A stretch of 64,000 nucleotides of DNA from Neckera pumila (Eukaryota; Streptophyta; Bryopsida; Hypnales; Neckeraceae). The first letter of the stretch is position 1; every line of letters starts with the position of its first letter. The stretch is from contig OZ018409.1 in assembly GCA_963969595.1 (NCBI GenBank), positions 8,694,520 to 8,758,519 on the forward strand, given 5' to 3'. Below are positions 1-12,182 of this stretch, in pieces. The notes under the pieces were generated by a model. That model worked only from the letters and a program-made list of their open reading frames with translations. It was not told the DNA's origin and did no database searches. The translations under genes and the position numbers were made by a program.

Positions 1-1430
1 TGTCAATGCCAAACTCTTTGATGAATTCACTTTCAATAGCACTTGCAAGACCCCATTTGTTAAAAGCAATGGTGATCCGGCCACAAAGTTGTTGATAGGC
101 AACCTCTGATCTCGTCTTAAGATAGTCTTTAAATCCACTACACACTTGCAATGCATACACTTAGCAATTCAATTAAGGAATATGTAAGGAAATAATAAGA
201 GAAGAGAGACAAGTTGAGATACTTCTGATGTTCAACATCTTACAAGAATAGTTCTCTGGTATTCATTCTAAATTATAATTGACGTGATGATAGTCAAGCA
301 ATGAATTTAGTTCTCTAGTATTTGTTCTAAGATATGGATTTGTTTATATTTTTTATTGATTATCACCAAATTTACATTTCAATAATATAATGGTTGAATT
401 TTGGGTTCAGATTTGAGGTCATTTTGGGATTTTAGATCTTACTGGCATAGCAAGATTAATTACTTAAATAGTTAATTTTTCCATTTAAAATGATTTCAAA
501 GAACAGTTATGTGCTATTTGTTCCATTATACTTAAGATAGTATTTTTGAATGTGACTCTATCTAGCAATGCTAAAGGGTTTTAATTTTTATTGGTTCTCT
601 GCAATTGAAGATTCTACAAAAGAAAGTGGATGTAGCTGAAATTGCAGACGATGGCAATGCTTTACTAAAATTGCTCATTAAGAGGTAGGAGGATTTAAAA
701 GTTGTGGTCAACGACTTAAATACAATCATGCGTAAGGTGGACATTGTAAACTCTTTATATGACAATCTACGGAAGATTGCTTATTTGCAAACACCTAACC
801 GGAAGACCATGACCTAGAAGATGCCATTTTATTGGCTACCATGCAAATCACCAAATTCAATGTTTATAATGAAGCCCTGTCCAATCAAGCATCAGAAATG
901 CGTCTTAGAAGGGGGATGTCACTATGGCCAAAATCCATCATACATCATCCTGTTCCAAAGTTGGTTTTAGAATCATCTTGGCATATTACTCATTTGAAGC
1001 CTTGTGATTGCCGCAAATGTTGGAATAGTTGCAATGATATTTTCCTTACTAGTTGCAAGCATTGCTACCACCCTAATGGAGTACTTGAAAACACACACCA
1101 AGTGCATGGTGTGTAATGAGAGATTCCACCCAAACTGGTGGTCAAGTTGGGGAATTTGCGAACTGGATGATGATTTGAAGCAATTGGCATGTAACTTGAA
1201 TTTGGAGGCCGATAGGAAAGATATAATCCAAACAATGAAGAATTCAATGAAGTAAACTTCCACTAATGTAGCAAGTGAGGTTCATTTGCCATTCATAAAT
1301 TTTTTGATATCATCTTTAAATGTTCTAAATGCAATTATTTGATTTAGGGTTTATGACTTGTTCACTTTGCTTTCATTAGGACTATGTTCCTTTCCCTGTA
1401 ATCTTCTACTTCACTTGTAGTTGTATTGTG
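1..1430. other. Intergenic stretch, no recognised gene
   Basis: AT-rich. Short open frames occur on the plus strand. One at 1004-1255 (83 codons) has a hydrophobic start followed by CxxC and HPNWW residues. Another stretch at about 610-810 reads as a helical peptide but is broken by a stop. Neither matches a family I know and both lack convincing splice context. They could be decayed transposon or host exons. Confidence 0.3.
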
Positions 1431-1444
1431 CTTTTGCCGATGGC

Positions 1445-1720
1445 TATATTCTTTCAAAAAGCAATGAAGTGCTTTTCAGAGGGCAATTTCTTCTATAAGA
1501 ACTTTAGTGCTTTTCAAAGGACGGTTCCTTTTCCTTATAGGGATTGTTCTGGTTTTCAAAGGACGGTTTCTTCTACAAAGATTCTAGTTCTTTTCAAAGG
1601 ACAAATCCTTTTACTTTGAAGGATTGCACTGGTTTTCAAAGGAAGGGTTCTTCTAATATGGACTACAGTCCTTTTGGAAGGACTATACTACTTTTAAAAG
1701 GACTACTTGCTATGAATAAA
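1445..1720 (+). repeat. Degenerate ~41-bp minisatellite
   Basis: The core TTTTCAAAGGACGGTT recurs with decay near 1468, 1510, 1551, 1591, 1632 and 1671, a spacing of about 41 bases, giving six or seven units. Because 41 is not a multiple of 3, the short frames that cross it change phase between units. It is therefore better read as a minisatellite than as a protein repeat. Confidence 0.7.
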
Positions 1721-1759
1721 GACTTTGTTGCTTACAAAAAGAATCCTGTTTTTTTCTTT

Positions 1760-4160
1760 TGACTAAACTATTTTTGGTAGGATTTGCGTGTTTAGTAATG
1801 ACAAGCAAGATTTTCAAACAAATCTTATGCTTCTCAATGCTGATGTTGTTTTTCTTGACACTTGGTATGTATATTTGTTCTTGCAGATGAGATTTCCATT
1901 GAGATTTCCATTGAGACTACAGAGCTACATACTGAATTGGGATCCACAAGCACATTCAGATCTGTACAAGAAAGGCACGGTCTTGGAGCTGTTGATAGTA
2001 GAGATTTTGTCCACCCATCTACCCACTACATCAACCAAAAAGATGAGTCATTTTTTTACATTTCGCCAAGTCAAAGTAAACACAACACACTATCTCATTC
2101 ACCAAATACAGACTTCACCAGAGTAGAACATGATGATTGTGAGGTGGACTCTCCATGTAAGAGATCTATGATGCAAAAAATTATTGTTCACTAACTTTCA
2201 GAATCCAATATTGATGTTGGAAATAAAGAATTAGGCATTTATAAGTTCCAACAACCCTTCTGCCAAGCTTCCAAGATACCATCCAATATAGCTGATGGCT
2301 TTGACAAATTGTCATGCAAAAACATCAAATCAGATTCATTAGATACTTCAAATAATCTTTAATTAAATTTTTTTGCATTGTTTTTTGACTCTAATGTTTT
2401 TATTTTCTTACCGGTTTTTTAGATGCGCTATCTTTGCCTTTCGGATGATTTGGTTAGTTTACAATAATTAGATGATGGACATAAATTATTTGTCCTTTTT
2501 ATGAGGTAGTTTCTATTCTCAAGGCCAAAGACTCAAGGTAAGTGTTGGATTTGATGGCTTTGGTGGGGTAGTGGATGTCTTAGGGTGTATGTTTTAATGA
2601 TATCATTATTAACTAGGATGTGAAATCAATATTGAAATCTATTTATATTACAAATTGCTAGAAATTTAATAGTGAATGCTTTTGAGTTTTGCTGTTTCAT
2701 TGGAGGTTTAAACTTTGAAGGACTTTACAGTTGATTTCTCAAGGTCTAAAGGGCAGAGAGATTTTTTTTTACAAGAAGACTGTCATATTTTGTTGCGTAC
2801 GTATGTATGAGTATTTATATAGTTGATTGCCTTCATGTGCAAAGATCAATTTGGAAGATAAGATTCACAAGAAGATTGTTGGAATGTATGTGATTTTGAC
2901 AGATTTTGGTCCCAAAGTTCCTCCAGATTAGGCTTTGGCTTTCGTTACTTTCTAGAGTCCTTCAATCTCATTTCACTTTAACTTAGGCAAATCTATTCTT
3001 AGAATTTCACAAGTCTCTGCATGAAGGTATATTGCATACTATTTTTATTGAAGAGCTTATTGTTTTTGTTCTCCAAGTCGCATCATTTAGAACATAGTAA
3101 TAGAGACAAAGATTGTCAAGCTCAATCTTCGGAGAAATCAAGCCCACCACAAAATAAAAGGAGCAATAGTGCCACTGCAGTAGAGTCATTGGTTTAGAAA
3201 CTAAAATTGAGCTGTGGAAATGGACAAGATGATGCAAATGAGTCAAAGAAGGTAATCGCACTCCAAAATGTAACACATGTCAAAGGAAAAAAAGGTAGCA
3301 ACAAATGGGCTCCAACTACAAAGAAGCCAACAAAGAGTTTGGGTATTAGTGCAGAAATGCAGGGGATGACTCATAGCCTTTGTCCAAGGGATTGCAAGAA
3401 CTCTGAGTAGTTGACTTGGATTGGGCTTGTCTTTTTTCAAGTTTACGGTTTTAGTTTTTTCTTATGATTGATAGGAATTACATTGCTATTTCAATTACAA
3501 TTTGTAAATTTATTGTAGAATATGAGGTTGAATGCCACCCACGCTGCAAAGTTCTTGTATTTTATTCAAGGGCTACATGAAGTTTGTTGTAAGTAAGGTT
3601 AGTCACTATGCAAGCTTGTGTCACAGTGTTTGGAGGATTAACATTGTTGAAGACTCTGAAGCATTATGATTCTCAAACAGAGATTCTCAAAAAAATTTGG
3701 AACCTTATTTGAACCACTACATGGTAGGATTTGGGGATCCCTACTCTGTTGTCAATTCCTTTGTAGTAATCACAAAGGCAGTTGCATAATTGATACCAAA
3801 TCTAATCATAGTTTATGGTTTTAAGTCCATTGAAGTTTTGAGGATGGATGCTGGAGTTGTTCATTTGTTGACTAATGGATACTTAGACATTTCAATAATT
3901 GATGATCTTTGCCTAATAGATGGTTGCTTGGTTGGTGCAAATTTGGTTGGTGAAGATCAAGATTTAACTAATTATTTGAAAAGGGTAGAAAGAAATTTTA
4001 CAAAGAAGTGCTAAATAGAAGGAACCCACTCCTAAAACAGCAACGCCAAGTCATAGCAAGACTCCTTTTTCAAATTCTTTTGAAAGATGTTTATTTCTAT
4101 AACCCGTCTTCTTTTCAGTTTGCAAACAATTCCAACTGATTTATTTGATTCTACTTCTGG
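1760..4160. other. Intergenic, no gene seen
   Basis: AT-rich sequence without a convincing ORF or splice-bounded exon. A short direct duplication of GAGATTTCCATT lies near 1888-1915. Small frames at 3207-3410 and 3790-4014 show no recognisable motif. Confidence 0.4.
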
Positions 4161-4161
4161 A

Positions 4162-4609
4162 CTAAAGTAAACCAGCCCATTGTAGTTGGATGACCCATAA
4201 TAGACACTTAATGATACCATGACAATTTTTTTGGCGACAATCAATGGGCTAATTTGACACCAATGGAGTGATTGGTGACTTCATTAGGAGCACCTGCTTT
4301 TTCATTGTAAATCATTGTGGAAAATGTCTTTTCATAGCCTTCTACATCAGAAATTATTGTGACCACTTTAGGTGATTAAGAAAGAGCATATTGGATACAA
4401 TTTTTGTTGGTTGTAGAGTAGTCTACTGACTCTTTTGGACATATCACTTGAAAAATCCGTAGCAAATTCATACTTTGTCTGAAAAATATAATTTCAATTG
4501 CTCTCACTTTTCTCACACTTGTTTTCATGTGGAAAAAAACTTGAAAACTTTCACCAATGGCACGAGGGTAGACTCCAAATTTTGACCACAATGGGCTGGT
4601 TTACCTTAA
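4162..4609. mobile_element. MITE, 'GGTAAACC' family, minus-oriented copy
   Basis: The ends are inverted repeats: TAAAGTAAACCAGCCCATTG on the left and CAATGGGCTGGTTTACCTTAA on the right (one base shown beyond the core). No coding capacity is seen. The interior matches, in reverse, the stretch at about 50577-50931, including a shared run around GTGTGAGAAAAGTGA and a fragment near CACCTAAAG. The right end abuts TTAA. The left end reads CTAAAG, so the target site is degraded there. Confidence 0.7.
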
Positions 4610-4686
4610 AGCCAAAAGTAGCACGTACCGCAACCTAATTAGAGCAGTCTTGATTATAAAATCTGAAGGCATATCAAGATGGGTCG

Positions 4687-5105
4687 CACTAAGGTAGGAG
4701 GTTGTAAAACAGAGCGGACATTAAAAATGGACCCTATAAATGGCTGTAAAATGGACATGAGTTGATTCTAAAATTAACCAATATAGTCATTGAATGAATC
4801 AATGAAAGAAACATTATTGATTGCAAGAGCCAATCATTCTCTTTGCTTTCCCCATTTTTATTTAGAATAGCAAGTGAATTGTTTATGAAAGAACTAGGCT
4901 CACAAATAGGGACCTACAATCCAGTTGGTTTGAAAATTCATAAGTAATTCAAAATTGCTTGGAAAAATACAAAACCGCTTAGGTTAGATTCCTCATCAAT
5001 TTTTCATTGTCTGAAAAATGAGCTAAAAATATTCTCATCTAAGGAAATACATGAGAAAGGCAGACCAGACCTTAGATGCTCCATTTCTGAGCCTCCTACC
5101 TTAGT
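4687..5105. mobile_element. MITE with CACTAAGGTAGGAGG ends (empty copy)
   Basis: A 419-base element with terminal inverted repeats CACTAAGGTAGGAGG and CCTCCTACCTTAGT. A second copy at 36711-38044 is interrupted by another transposon. Here the interior carries an uninterrupted TTAA at 4721-4724, exactly where the other copy holds its insertion. The CACTA-like end suggests a CACTA-type affiliation, but no clear target duplication was found, so the superfamily is open. Confidence 0.75.
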
Positions 5106-6680
5106 TCAAGACTTCAAGCTAATCCAGTCCGGCCCATTAGAAGGTGGGTTAGAAAGTAGAAGTTGTTGAGTCGACTTTCAATGTTATGGTTTATTAGAAA
5201 TTGAGAAGCATTAGATTGAAGAATCAGTTTCTAAGAACCTTATTTCTATTGCAAACCAACAGGAATTGAAGACCTACAAGAGGCAGATCATCAAGCATCT
5301 ATAGCAAATTACTGCTACACAAGAACAAATGAAGTATGTTATAATACTAAATTATTTTTTATTTTTTTTAAAATCAAGTAGTTTCCTAAGTGTTTGCATG
5401 ATTGAATGGACCCAAAGCGGCACTTGGTGACCCCATAGAAGTCCATAGAAGTCCGTAGGCAAATAGCCATTCTACATGCTATAGTACCCAACAAAGGCAA
5501 ACAAAGTTATAATTAGAAAAAGATGGATACGAATAAAGTTTACAGAGTCATAGGCTATAAATCTTAGTTAGAATTTCAATTTATAATTTGGATGCTCCTA
5601 CTGTGATAAAATTCCAAATAACTACATGGTAGAATGATCCCTTACTCTTGCATAATATTCAATTGAAAAACACATCCATATTGAAAATTTCATATCAAAG
5701 GAATTAGCCAAGAAAAATTGAAGAAATAATAAAATAAAGCTTTGATAGGGACATTTGAAAATATATACCATTTCAGATTATAAAAAAGTCCCTAACTCTT
5801 AATTGCAATACAACAATGATATATAAAACATTAATTTGGAATACATCTATATATTCCAAAGTCATCTTTTTTTTCTTGCAAAGGTTTATATATACAAAAA
5901 ACAACATTAAATACATAGTGTTGACATTGTAACAATGCATAATAATCCATACAAAAGTCTTTTTACACTTGATGCAAATGATTTTCTAAAAATAAACTAC
6001 ATGGTTGCTTAAGCAACAAAATATAGAATAAAGTTTATGACTTATTTATTAAAAAATATATATTTTTTATAAGCGATAGTGCTTGCAATAGAAAGAGGTC
6101 CTTGAAAACGGCTTTGTGATTGTGAATTTGGTCCACTCAACCATACATTCACCGTCTTTAACAATTCCGTTGGGGTGGATGTTGTGAATAGAAGAGGCAA
6201 AGTTCCAAATCTTCTCTACCACGGATGAGATGGTTGTTATGATGTTTTTTTATTTTTTTTTGTAGCATTAAATCAAAGGACTTGCTGCAACTACTTGGTG
6301 ACAATCGGGTCCCTACCCAGTTCTTACTTGTTATTACTTTGGGTGTAAAGGTGGCTCACTATACCTCGCCTCAAAATTGACACTTCTATACTGACTTCTA
6401 TTGCATTGTTGTGTTGAGTCTCTATACGCTGTGTTCATTGGCTGCTATTATACCTTGTTTGAGAAGTTAATTCCTTCTTGCTACTTGCTAGCTTGGATGA
6501 GTAGCTACTTTTATAGATTTTGTCGTAGGTGTTGAACTCCCTTTCTTTGCCTTTACATTAGCACAAATCCTTGTCAACATGGCCTCCCAGGTACCATGGT
6601 AGCTCCAATATTATAATATCATGTTATAGGAATTATTTGATTCTCACAATCCAAAGGTTGTGCTCTTAAAAATCTATTGG
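5106..6680. other. Intergenic, no gene seen
   Basis: AT-rich sequence with no recognisable exon, RNA gene or repeat structure beyond simple A/T runs. Confidence 0.4.
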
Positions 6681-7618
6681 TTAACCCTTAAAGGTTTTTG
6701 ATTATATTTTCACCAAAACCGCTCCAAAACTGCCACTTCTAATACAAGTACCAAATTTTAGAAAAAAAACATTTTTGAACACATGTAACCTTAGGATCTT
6801 ATAGTACACTGGTTTAAGAAGATGTGGAAAAAATTTCAGAATTTTCCACCATGTGGATTGCAAGATAGCATTTGAATTGACAAAAATCCTTTCTTAATCA
6901 CTGCAAAAATCCGGGCAGTTGCCCTTCACAAGGTTACATTTGTACAAAAAAATGTCTAGAATGGTGGTTAGTCTTTGGATTCATTCTTCAAGGCAAGTTG
7001 GCTACATGCTTGAAAATTTTCAGATCATTTGGAATTGTACAACATATAGGAAAAAAATAGTAAGTAGGAAAAGGTAGAGAATGACTCAAAATACTAAATT
7101 GTCAACAATTTAATTATGGAATTGAAAAATGCCAATCCCAATGGTTGTAATGTTGTAATAAACAATATACACCCAATGTTTTGTTTTACTCAAAAATATT
7201 GAAAATTGAGTTAGATAAAGGACTTCAAAGTTTATTTTGGAGTAGAGATTCCATAACTATCCTCAAACTAAAGCTCCTCACAACTTTTAACTTGTTAATC
7301 CAAATGGAATGATTCAAAGCTTTCCAAGTATATATAAATCTTTAAAATCAATTTCAAATTTTAATTATTCAAAAAAGTGTTTTTTAAAGAATTTTTTTGA
7401 GCTGCTCGGGCTGCCCGCCAAACGCGAAAAATTACACATCATGCAATAACTCTTTACCCGTAAAGTCAAAAGTTATGAAAATTGTTGGACCTTGAAGCTA
7501 CTCCTCAGGCACATCTTGTGTGAAAATTTCAAAGCAAAAAATCAAAATTTCCATTCGCAGTGAGCTGCCCAAAATTGCTATGTTGCCAAAAAATGGTGTT
7601 TGGTCCTTTAGGGGTTAA
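6681..7618. mobile_element. TTAA-flanked non-autonomous element (copy A)
   Basis: Begins TTAACCCTTAAAGG and ends CTTTAGGGGTTAA, giving terminal inverted repeats directly inside TTAA on both sides. The interior is non-coding. A second copy of the same type lies at 23755-24687, sharing TTTTCACCAAAA, the 'aaactgcca' stretch and several internal blocks in order. The arrangement resembles piggyBac-derived MITEs, which insert at TTAA. A Harbinger-type TAA duplication is the alternative. Confidence 0.75.
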
Positions 7619-8620
7619 CAATCCTTTTGAACATGAGTACAAATACATGAGAGGAATCATTGAGGTGACGTGCTTTCCTCTGATCGCCCTTTGCATGACA
7701 ATGCATGTAAGATTTTTTTCAACTAATTAGTTTTGGGTAATAAGCATGTGGACATGTCTTTCCCTTGCAAGTACTCTTATTGATGGATGTTGTACTTGCA
7801 AAGCTGCACGTAGTGTCTATATTCATAGTCTCCAAGTATTATGTATTAGATAACCAACAAGCCGCGGTAGCAGCGAGTAGGTTATCGGACATAACCGGTT
7901 GTTCACTTTTCAGTCACAACCTTTGATCTCCGTGATCCAAGGGTGAAGGAAGCAAGTTGAGAGGAGAGAAGGTTATGAGTTGCAATTTGTAATGGCAATG
8001 GTGATGGGTTGCCAATGGGACGGTGCCACGTGAGTGTTGAAAACTCAACAACCGGTTATGTGTTCACAAAGGTATGACGCAATTACTTAATATAGTAATC
8101 CAACACGTCAATTATTTTGATTGGACTATGCGGCTTACTGATTGAATTCCTTGCTTGTGGTTACAAAGCACAGGACAAATTTGAAAGTGACACGGCTAAT
8201 CAAGGCACGGTCCTAGTATTGAGGGCCCCACGATGAAAGCTCGGGGATCCGGATCGAAAACCTAGGGATCTGGATCGCACCCGCGCTATTGAGGAAGTCA
8301 GCAGTCTTCCCAAGTTTTCTTGGAAAGCTTCGGCAGACATCTACAGTTTTCTTGGCCAAACTCCAAAAAATAACTCTATGGTGGAGCGTAATGAAAACCT
8401 AATTTCTCAAGTCACTCCCAAAGTCTCTCCCAATTTGTGAAGAGTCCAAGATATGCATCACAGAAGCCCCCCATACTACGACCATGCCCACGATAACTAT
8501 ATTTTGCAGATGATGACAAATTACAATGAAAATGTTCAAATTCCAATGGAATGCAAAAAATCAAGGTCACGAGATTCAGAAAATAGGATAGCTAGAAATT
8601 GGTCAAGATCACCCACCTGG
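7619..8620. other. Intergenic, 3' flank of the PPR gene
   Basis: Contains short GC-richer patches, for example near 8225-8285 with repeated GGATC(C/T)GGATCG. No ORF or RNA gene is recognised. Part of it probably holds the 3' UTR of the minus-strand PPR gene. Confidence 0.35.
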
Positions 8621-8694
8621 TCACCAATAATCACCACAAGAATACACGCCATCTTGGTCACCAATAATCACCACAAGAACACGCGCCATCTTGG
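8621..8694 (-). repeat. 37-bp tandem duplication of the DYW-terminal codons
   Basis: The last codons of the PPR gene (GDYW and stop) occur twice in tandem. The stops are at 8658-8660 and 8621-8623, a period of 37 bases. The outer copy reads DGVYSCGDYW-stop, with Cys replaced by Tyr in the CxC pair. It lies past the functional stop, so it is now 3' UTR. Confidence 0.8.
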
Positions 8695-11157
8695 AAGTGG
8701 TGAAAGCGATTAGCATCCCTCACAATAATCTCTCGTTTAGTCGCCTTGGAAATAAACTTGGTTGCTGTATGGCAGTCTGAACACACTCGAAGGTTCTTGA
8801 ACACCCGAATTCGCTCCCCAAGGGTTGTCCGCATGAGTCCGTAAGCAATAGCCAACTTCTCGCTATGGGAGCAAAGAGCAAGTTCTTTGTCCTCCTCATC
8901 AATGTTCCGCAACACTAGCCGGGTATCAGGAATGTACCCTTCGGCCTTAATTGTCTCGCTCAATCTCCTCAGCTCAGCATAGATCTCCTTCGCTTCTGGG
9001 TGAGAAGTATCCCCTACGACGAAGTCATGGACCTTGTTATCAACTTCAATCCAGCTACGCCCTGGATCCTTGCGTACACCTCTCTCCTGCATCATAGTGC
9101 GCACCCACAACACCTCCTCCCACTTGCCAGCTGCAGCATAGATATTCGAGAGAACCACGTATGCAGAAGCATCCATCGGTTCCAACTTGAGACACTCATT
9201 AGCGGCAAGTTTGCCCAACTCCACATTCCCGTACGTTCTACAAGCACCGAGCAAGGCTCCCCAAGTTGCACCATTTGGTTCCACCGGCATGTTGTCAATC
9301 AAGAGCTTGGCTTCCTCCAAGTGTCCTGCTCGCGCAAGAACATCCACCATGCAGTTACAAAGGAACACACTAGGTTCGATGCCATAATCTTGTGTCATAG
9401 CCAAAAAACGTTTACGGCTCTCATCCACAAGGCCTGAATGACTACAAGCTGACAACAATGCAACGAATGAGATCTCATCGGGCTTAACACCGTGTGCAAT
9501 CATAGCTTTAAAGACTTCCAGGGCTTCATGCCCAAATCCATGCTCTGCAAGTCCACCAATCATCACGTTCCATGTGATGACATCACGATCCTCCATCCTC
9601 CCAAAAACCACTCGTGCATCATCCAAACTGCCACATTTAGAATACATGTGAACCAGCGCATTGCCCACACGTAAATCCGACTCCAGTCCCGCTTTGAGGA
9701 CGTCCTGGTGAACCTCCTTCACCCACTCCAAAGCCCCTGCGCTGGAACATGGATTTAAAATGCTCAAATAAGTTGCTGCACTCGGTTCAATGCCTTCCTG
9801 TTGCATTTGAAGAAACTGTTCATATGCCTCACGCCCACATCCATGCTCTGCAAGTCCACCAACCATCACGTTCCATGTGATGACATCACGATCCTCCATC
9901 CTCCCAAAAACCACTCGTGCATCATCCAAACTGCCACATTTAGAATACATGTGAACAAGAGTATTGCCCACACGCAAATTCGACTCCAGTCCCGCTTTGA
10001 GGACGTGCCTGTGAACCTCCTTCACCCACTCCAAAGCCCCTGCGCTGGAACATGGATTTAAAATGTTCAAATAAGTGACTGCATTCGGTTCAATGCCTTC
10101 CTGTTGCATTTGAAGAAACAGTTCATATGCCTCACGCCCACATCCATGCTCTGCAAGTCCGCCAATCATCACGGTCCATGTGATCACATCACGGTCCTCC
10201 ATCCTCCCAAAAACCACTCGTGCATCATCCAAACTGCCACATTTAGCATACATGTGAACCAGTGCATTGCCCACACGCAAATCCGACGCAAGTCCCGCTT
10301 TGAGGACGTGCCTGTGAACCTCCTTCACCCACTCCAAAGCCCCTGAGCTTGCACACGGATTCAGAATGCTCAAATAGGTAGTTGTGTTTGGTTCCGAGCC
10401 CTCTCTTTGCATTTCGAGAAGGAGTTCATATGCCTCCTGCCCAAATCCATGCTCTGCCAGTCCACCAATCATTGTATTCCATGAGATCACGTCGTGTTCC
10501 TCCATTCGCCGAAAAACTACTCGGGCATCATCGATACTGCCACAATTCGCGTACATGTGAACGAGCGTATTGCCCACAAGCACATCAGATTCCAACCCAG
10601 CATGTCTTACACACGCATGAACTTCTTTGCCCCGCTGCAAAGCTGATGGATTCGCACATGCCTTCAGGATGCTCGAGACAGTAAATGCATTGGGCTGGAC
10701 CCCATTTTGGCACATTTGATTCAAAAGCTCCATAGCTTCTTCAGCATGATTGTGCTTTGCATAACCTCCGATCATGATGTTCCAACTGACCACGTTCTTC
10801 TTCACAAGTGTATCAAACACTCCACGCGCATTCTCCAATTTTCCACACCTGATATACACGTTCATTAGGTTATTTGCCACATATCGATTTTGCTCCATTC
10901 CACTCTGATTGATGTAGTCGTGAACCTGTCTCACGACATTAACTCTAAGGTTTTTCTCCTTCAAGCACCGTCTCAAAACTTCAACATACATGCACGAGTC
11001 GACGGCAATGCCTTGATTCTTAAAATTAACAATTGCTTCAATCGCGGTTCTCACACCTTCCATGGGCATACCACCACCACCACCCTGTACAATATGCCTG
11101 GACTCACTTGCAGTAGTAGGCACAAGGCTTCGTTTTGCATTGTGGCCGTTGGATAGC
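8658..11157 (-). CDS. PPR-DYW organellar RNA-editing factor (copy 1, last exon)
   Basis: Probably binds organellar RNA site-specifically and performs C-to-U editing. From the ATG at 11069 the frame gives 803 residues. PPR units fill roughly residues 20-560, followed by E-type repeats and a 135-residue DYW domain (about 669-803). That domain has the PGRSWIEV box, HSEK (zinc-binding His and catalytic Glu), CSDCH, and a terminal HHF...CSCGDYW, so all expected cytidine-deaminase-like residues are present. Central units are nearly identical tandem copies of 303 bases. The open frame continues upstream of the ATG to a splice acceptor (AG just before 11157). Entered from the upstream PDF exon, it is in phase, so the ATG at 11069 may be internal to a longer 944-residue protein. 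Plus-strand frames opposite are shadows. Confidence 0.9.
9500..10409 (-). repeat. Three near-identical 303-bp PPR modules
   Basis: The same sequence block recurs at a 303-base step; one landmark lies at about 9783 and again at 10086, with a weaker match near 10390. Each block encodes 101 residues, one P-L-S triplet, so the gene grew by in-frame tandem duplication of whole triplets. Divergence between the two best copies is small, which points to recent duplication or gene conversion. Confidence 0.85.
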
Positions 11158-11487
11158 CTGATTCACCAATACATTCTTCATTAGAACCCCCTCAGAAAGA
11201 TAAATATTGATACACAAAGGGAAAGCGTGCAAGAACACCAATGCCCTGTACTCACATATTTCAATATATACACAAAAGCGCATCCATCCAATTGAATTCT
11301 TAATGGCCGATAGATTTACTTGAATCATTTCTTTCTTGATCTAGTGCGTTTTGAAGCATTCTTGTTGAAGAAAAACAGAGATCAGATTGCACAAACAAAA
11401 ACTCTCGAACTCACTCAAGACCACATATTTCTACATGCACCTACTCTCATCACTAGACAAGGGAGCCAACTCAATTCCTCAAGTTAC

Positions 11488-12182
11488 CTGTCTTCTTGTG
11501 TTGTGTCATGAGAATCCTTGGTGCAATAATCAACACGAGGGTGCATTTTCCCTTTGCTTGTCAAGCTGACCATGGCCTTTACCCATGGTGGAGTTGACCA
11601 GCCATCTATCCAAAGTGCTTTCCTTGTCACCTTATGTCTAAATTCAGGTGATCTAGGATTCCCCTGTAGGCACCACAACCCATGATGAGATCCTAAAAAC
11701 TTGTGTCATGTTCATTTTGCATTCAACAATCAACATTCCAAGAATATTTGCTGTTGACACTGCAATGATCTGAGCAGTGTTCACTGCACTCTATGACAAC
11801 AAACAACTCAATTCCAACCTGGTCGCTCTACGAGGTGCCCACAAGTGCCCAAGGCCTTGTACAAGCAGGAAATATCCCCATTACTTATGGATTCAAGTAT
11901 TGTATTCACTTTCATTTTCCTAGTGGTCCTACCTTGTCAGCTCTGTTGTCCCACCACTGTGTGGGATCTGCGAAGTACTCTTTCCAAAGTTCTTCAACCG
12001 ACTGTGGTTCACCTGAATCCACCGCAACATGCTTCATCCATGTCAGTTGCATTCTCAAAGGAGAGGCGAACTCTTTCTACGACGATGGACATTTAATACA
12101 TACCTGAACCAGTGAAATTCGAAGGTGGTCTCCTCCAAACCGATGAAAATGATGAACACCTGATGGGTGCATTGATTCGCAT
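11488..12182 (-). CDS. 5' exons of copy 1: transit-like peptide and OSB-type PDF motif
   Basis: Three exons are recovered by conservation with copy 2. Exon W (12182-12104) starts at an ATG and reads MRINAPIRCSSFSSVW, rich in Ser and Arg like an organellar transit peptide. Exon X (12012-11933) ends in FADPTQWWDNRADK. Exon Y (11663-11488) begins GNPRSPEFRHKVTRKALW. Together X and Y form a PDF motif, known from plant OSB proteins that bind single-stranded DNA in organelles. Splice sites are GT-AG and phases are consistent. X (80 bases) and Y (176 bases) have the same lengths in both copies. Exon Y then joins the PPR exon at 11157 in frame. I see no OB-fold, so this is not a full OSB protein. The alternative is a short OSB-like gene ending just past exon Y. 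Confidence 0.6.

Noticed and set aside
9000..10684. Plus-strand frames of 60-145 codons opposite the PPR gene, repeating at 303 bases
   Set aside because: They are antisense shadows of the minus-strand PPR repeats and repeat only because the PPR modules do.
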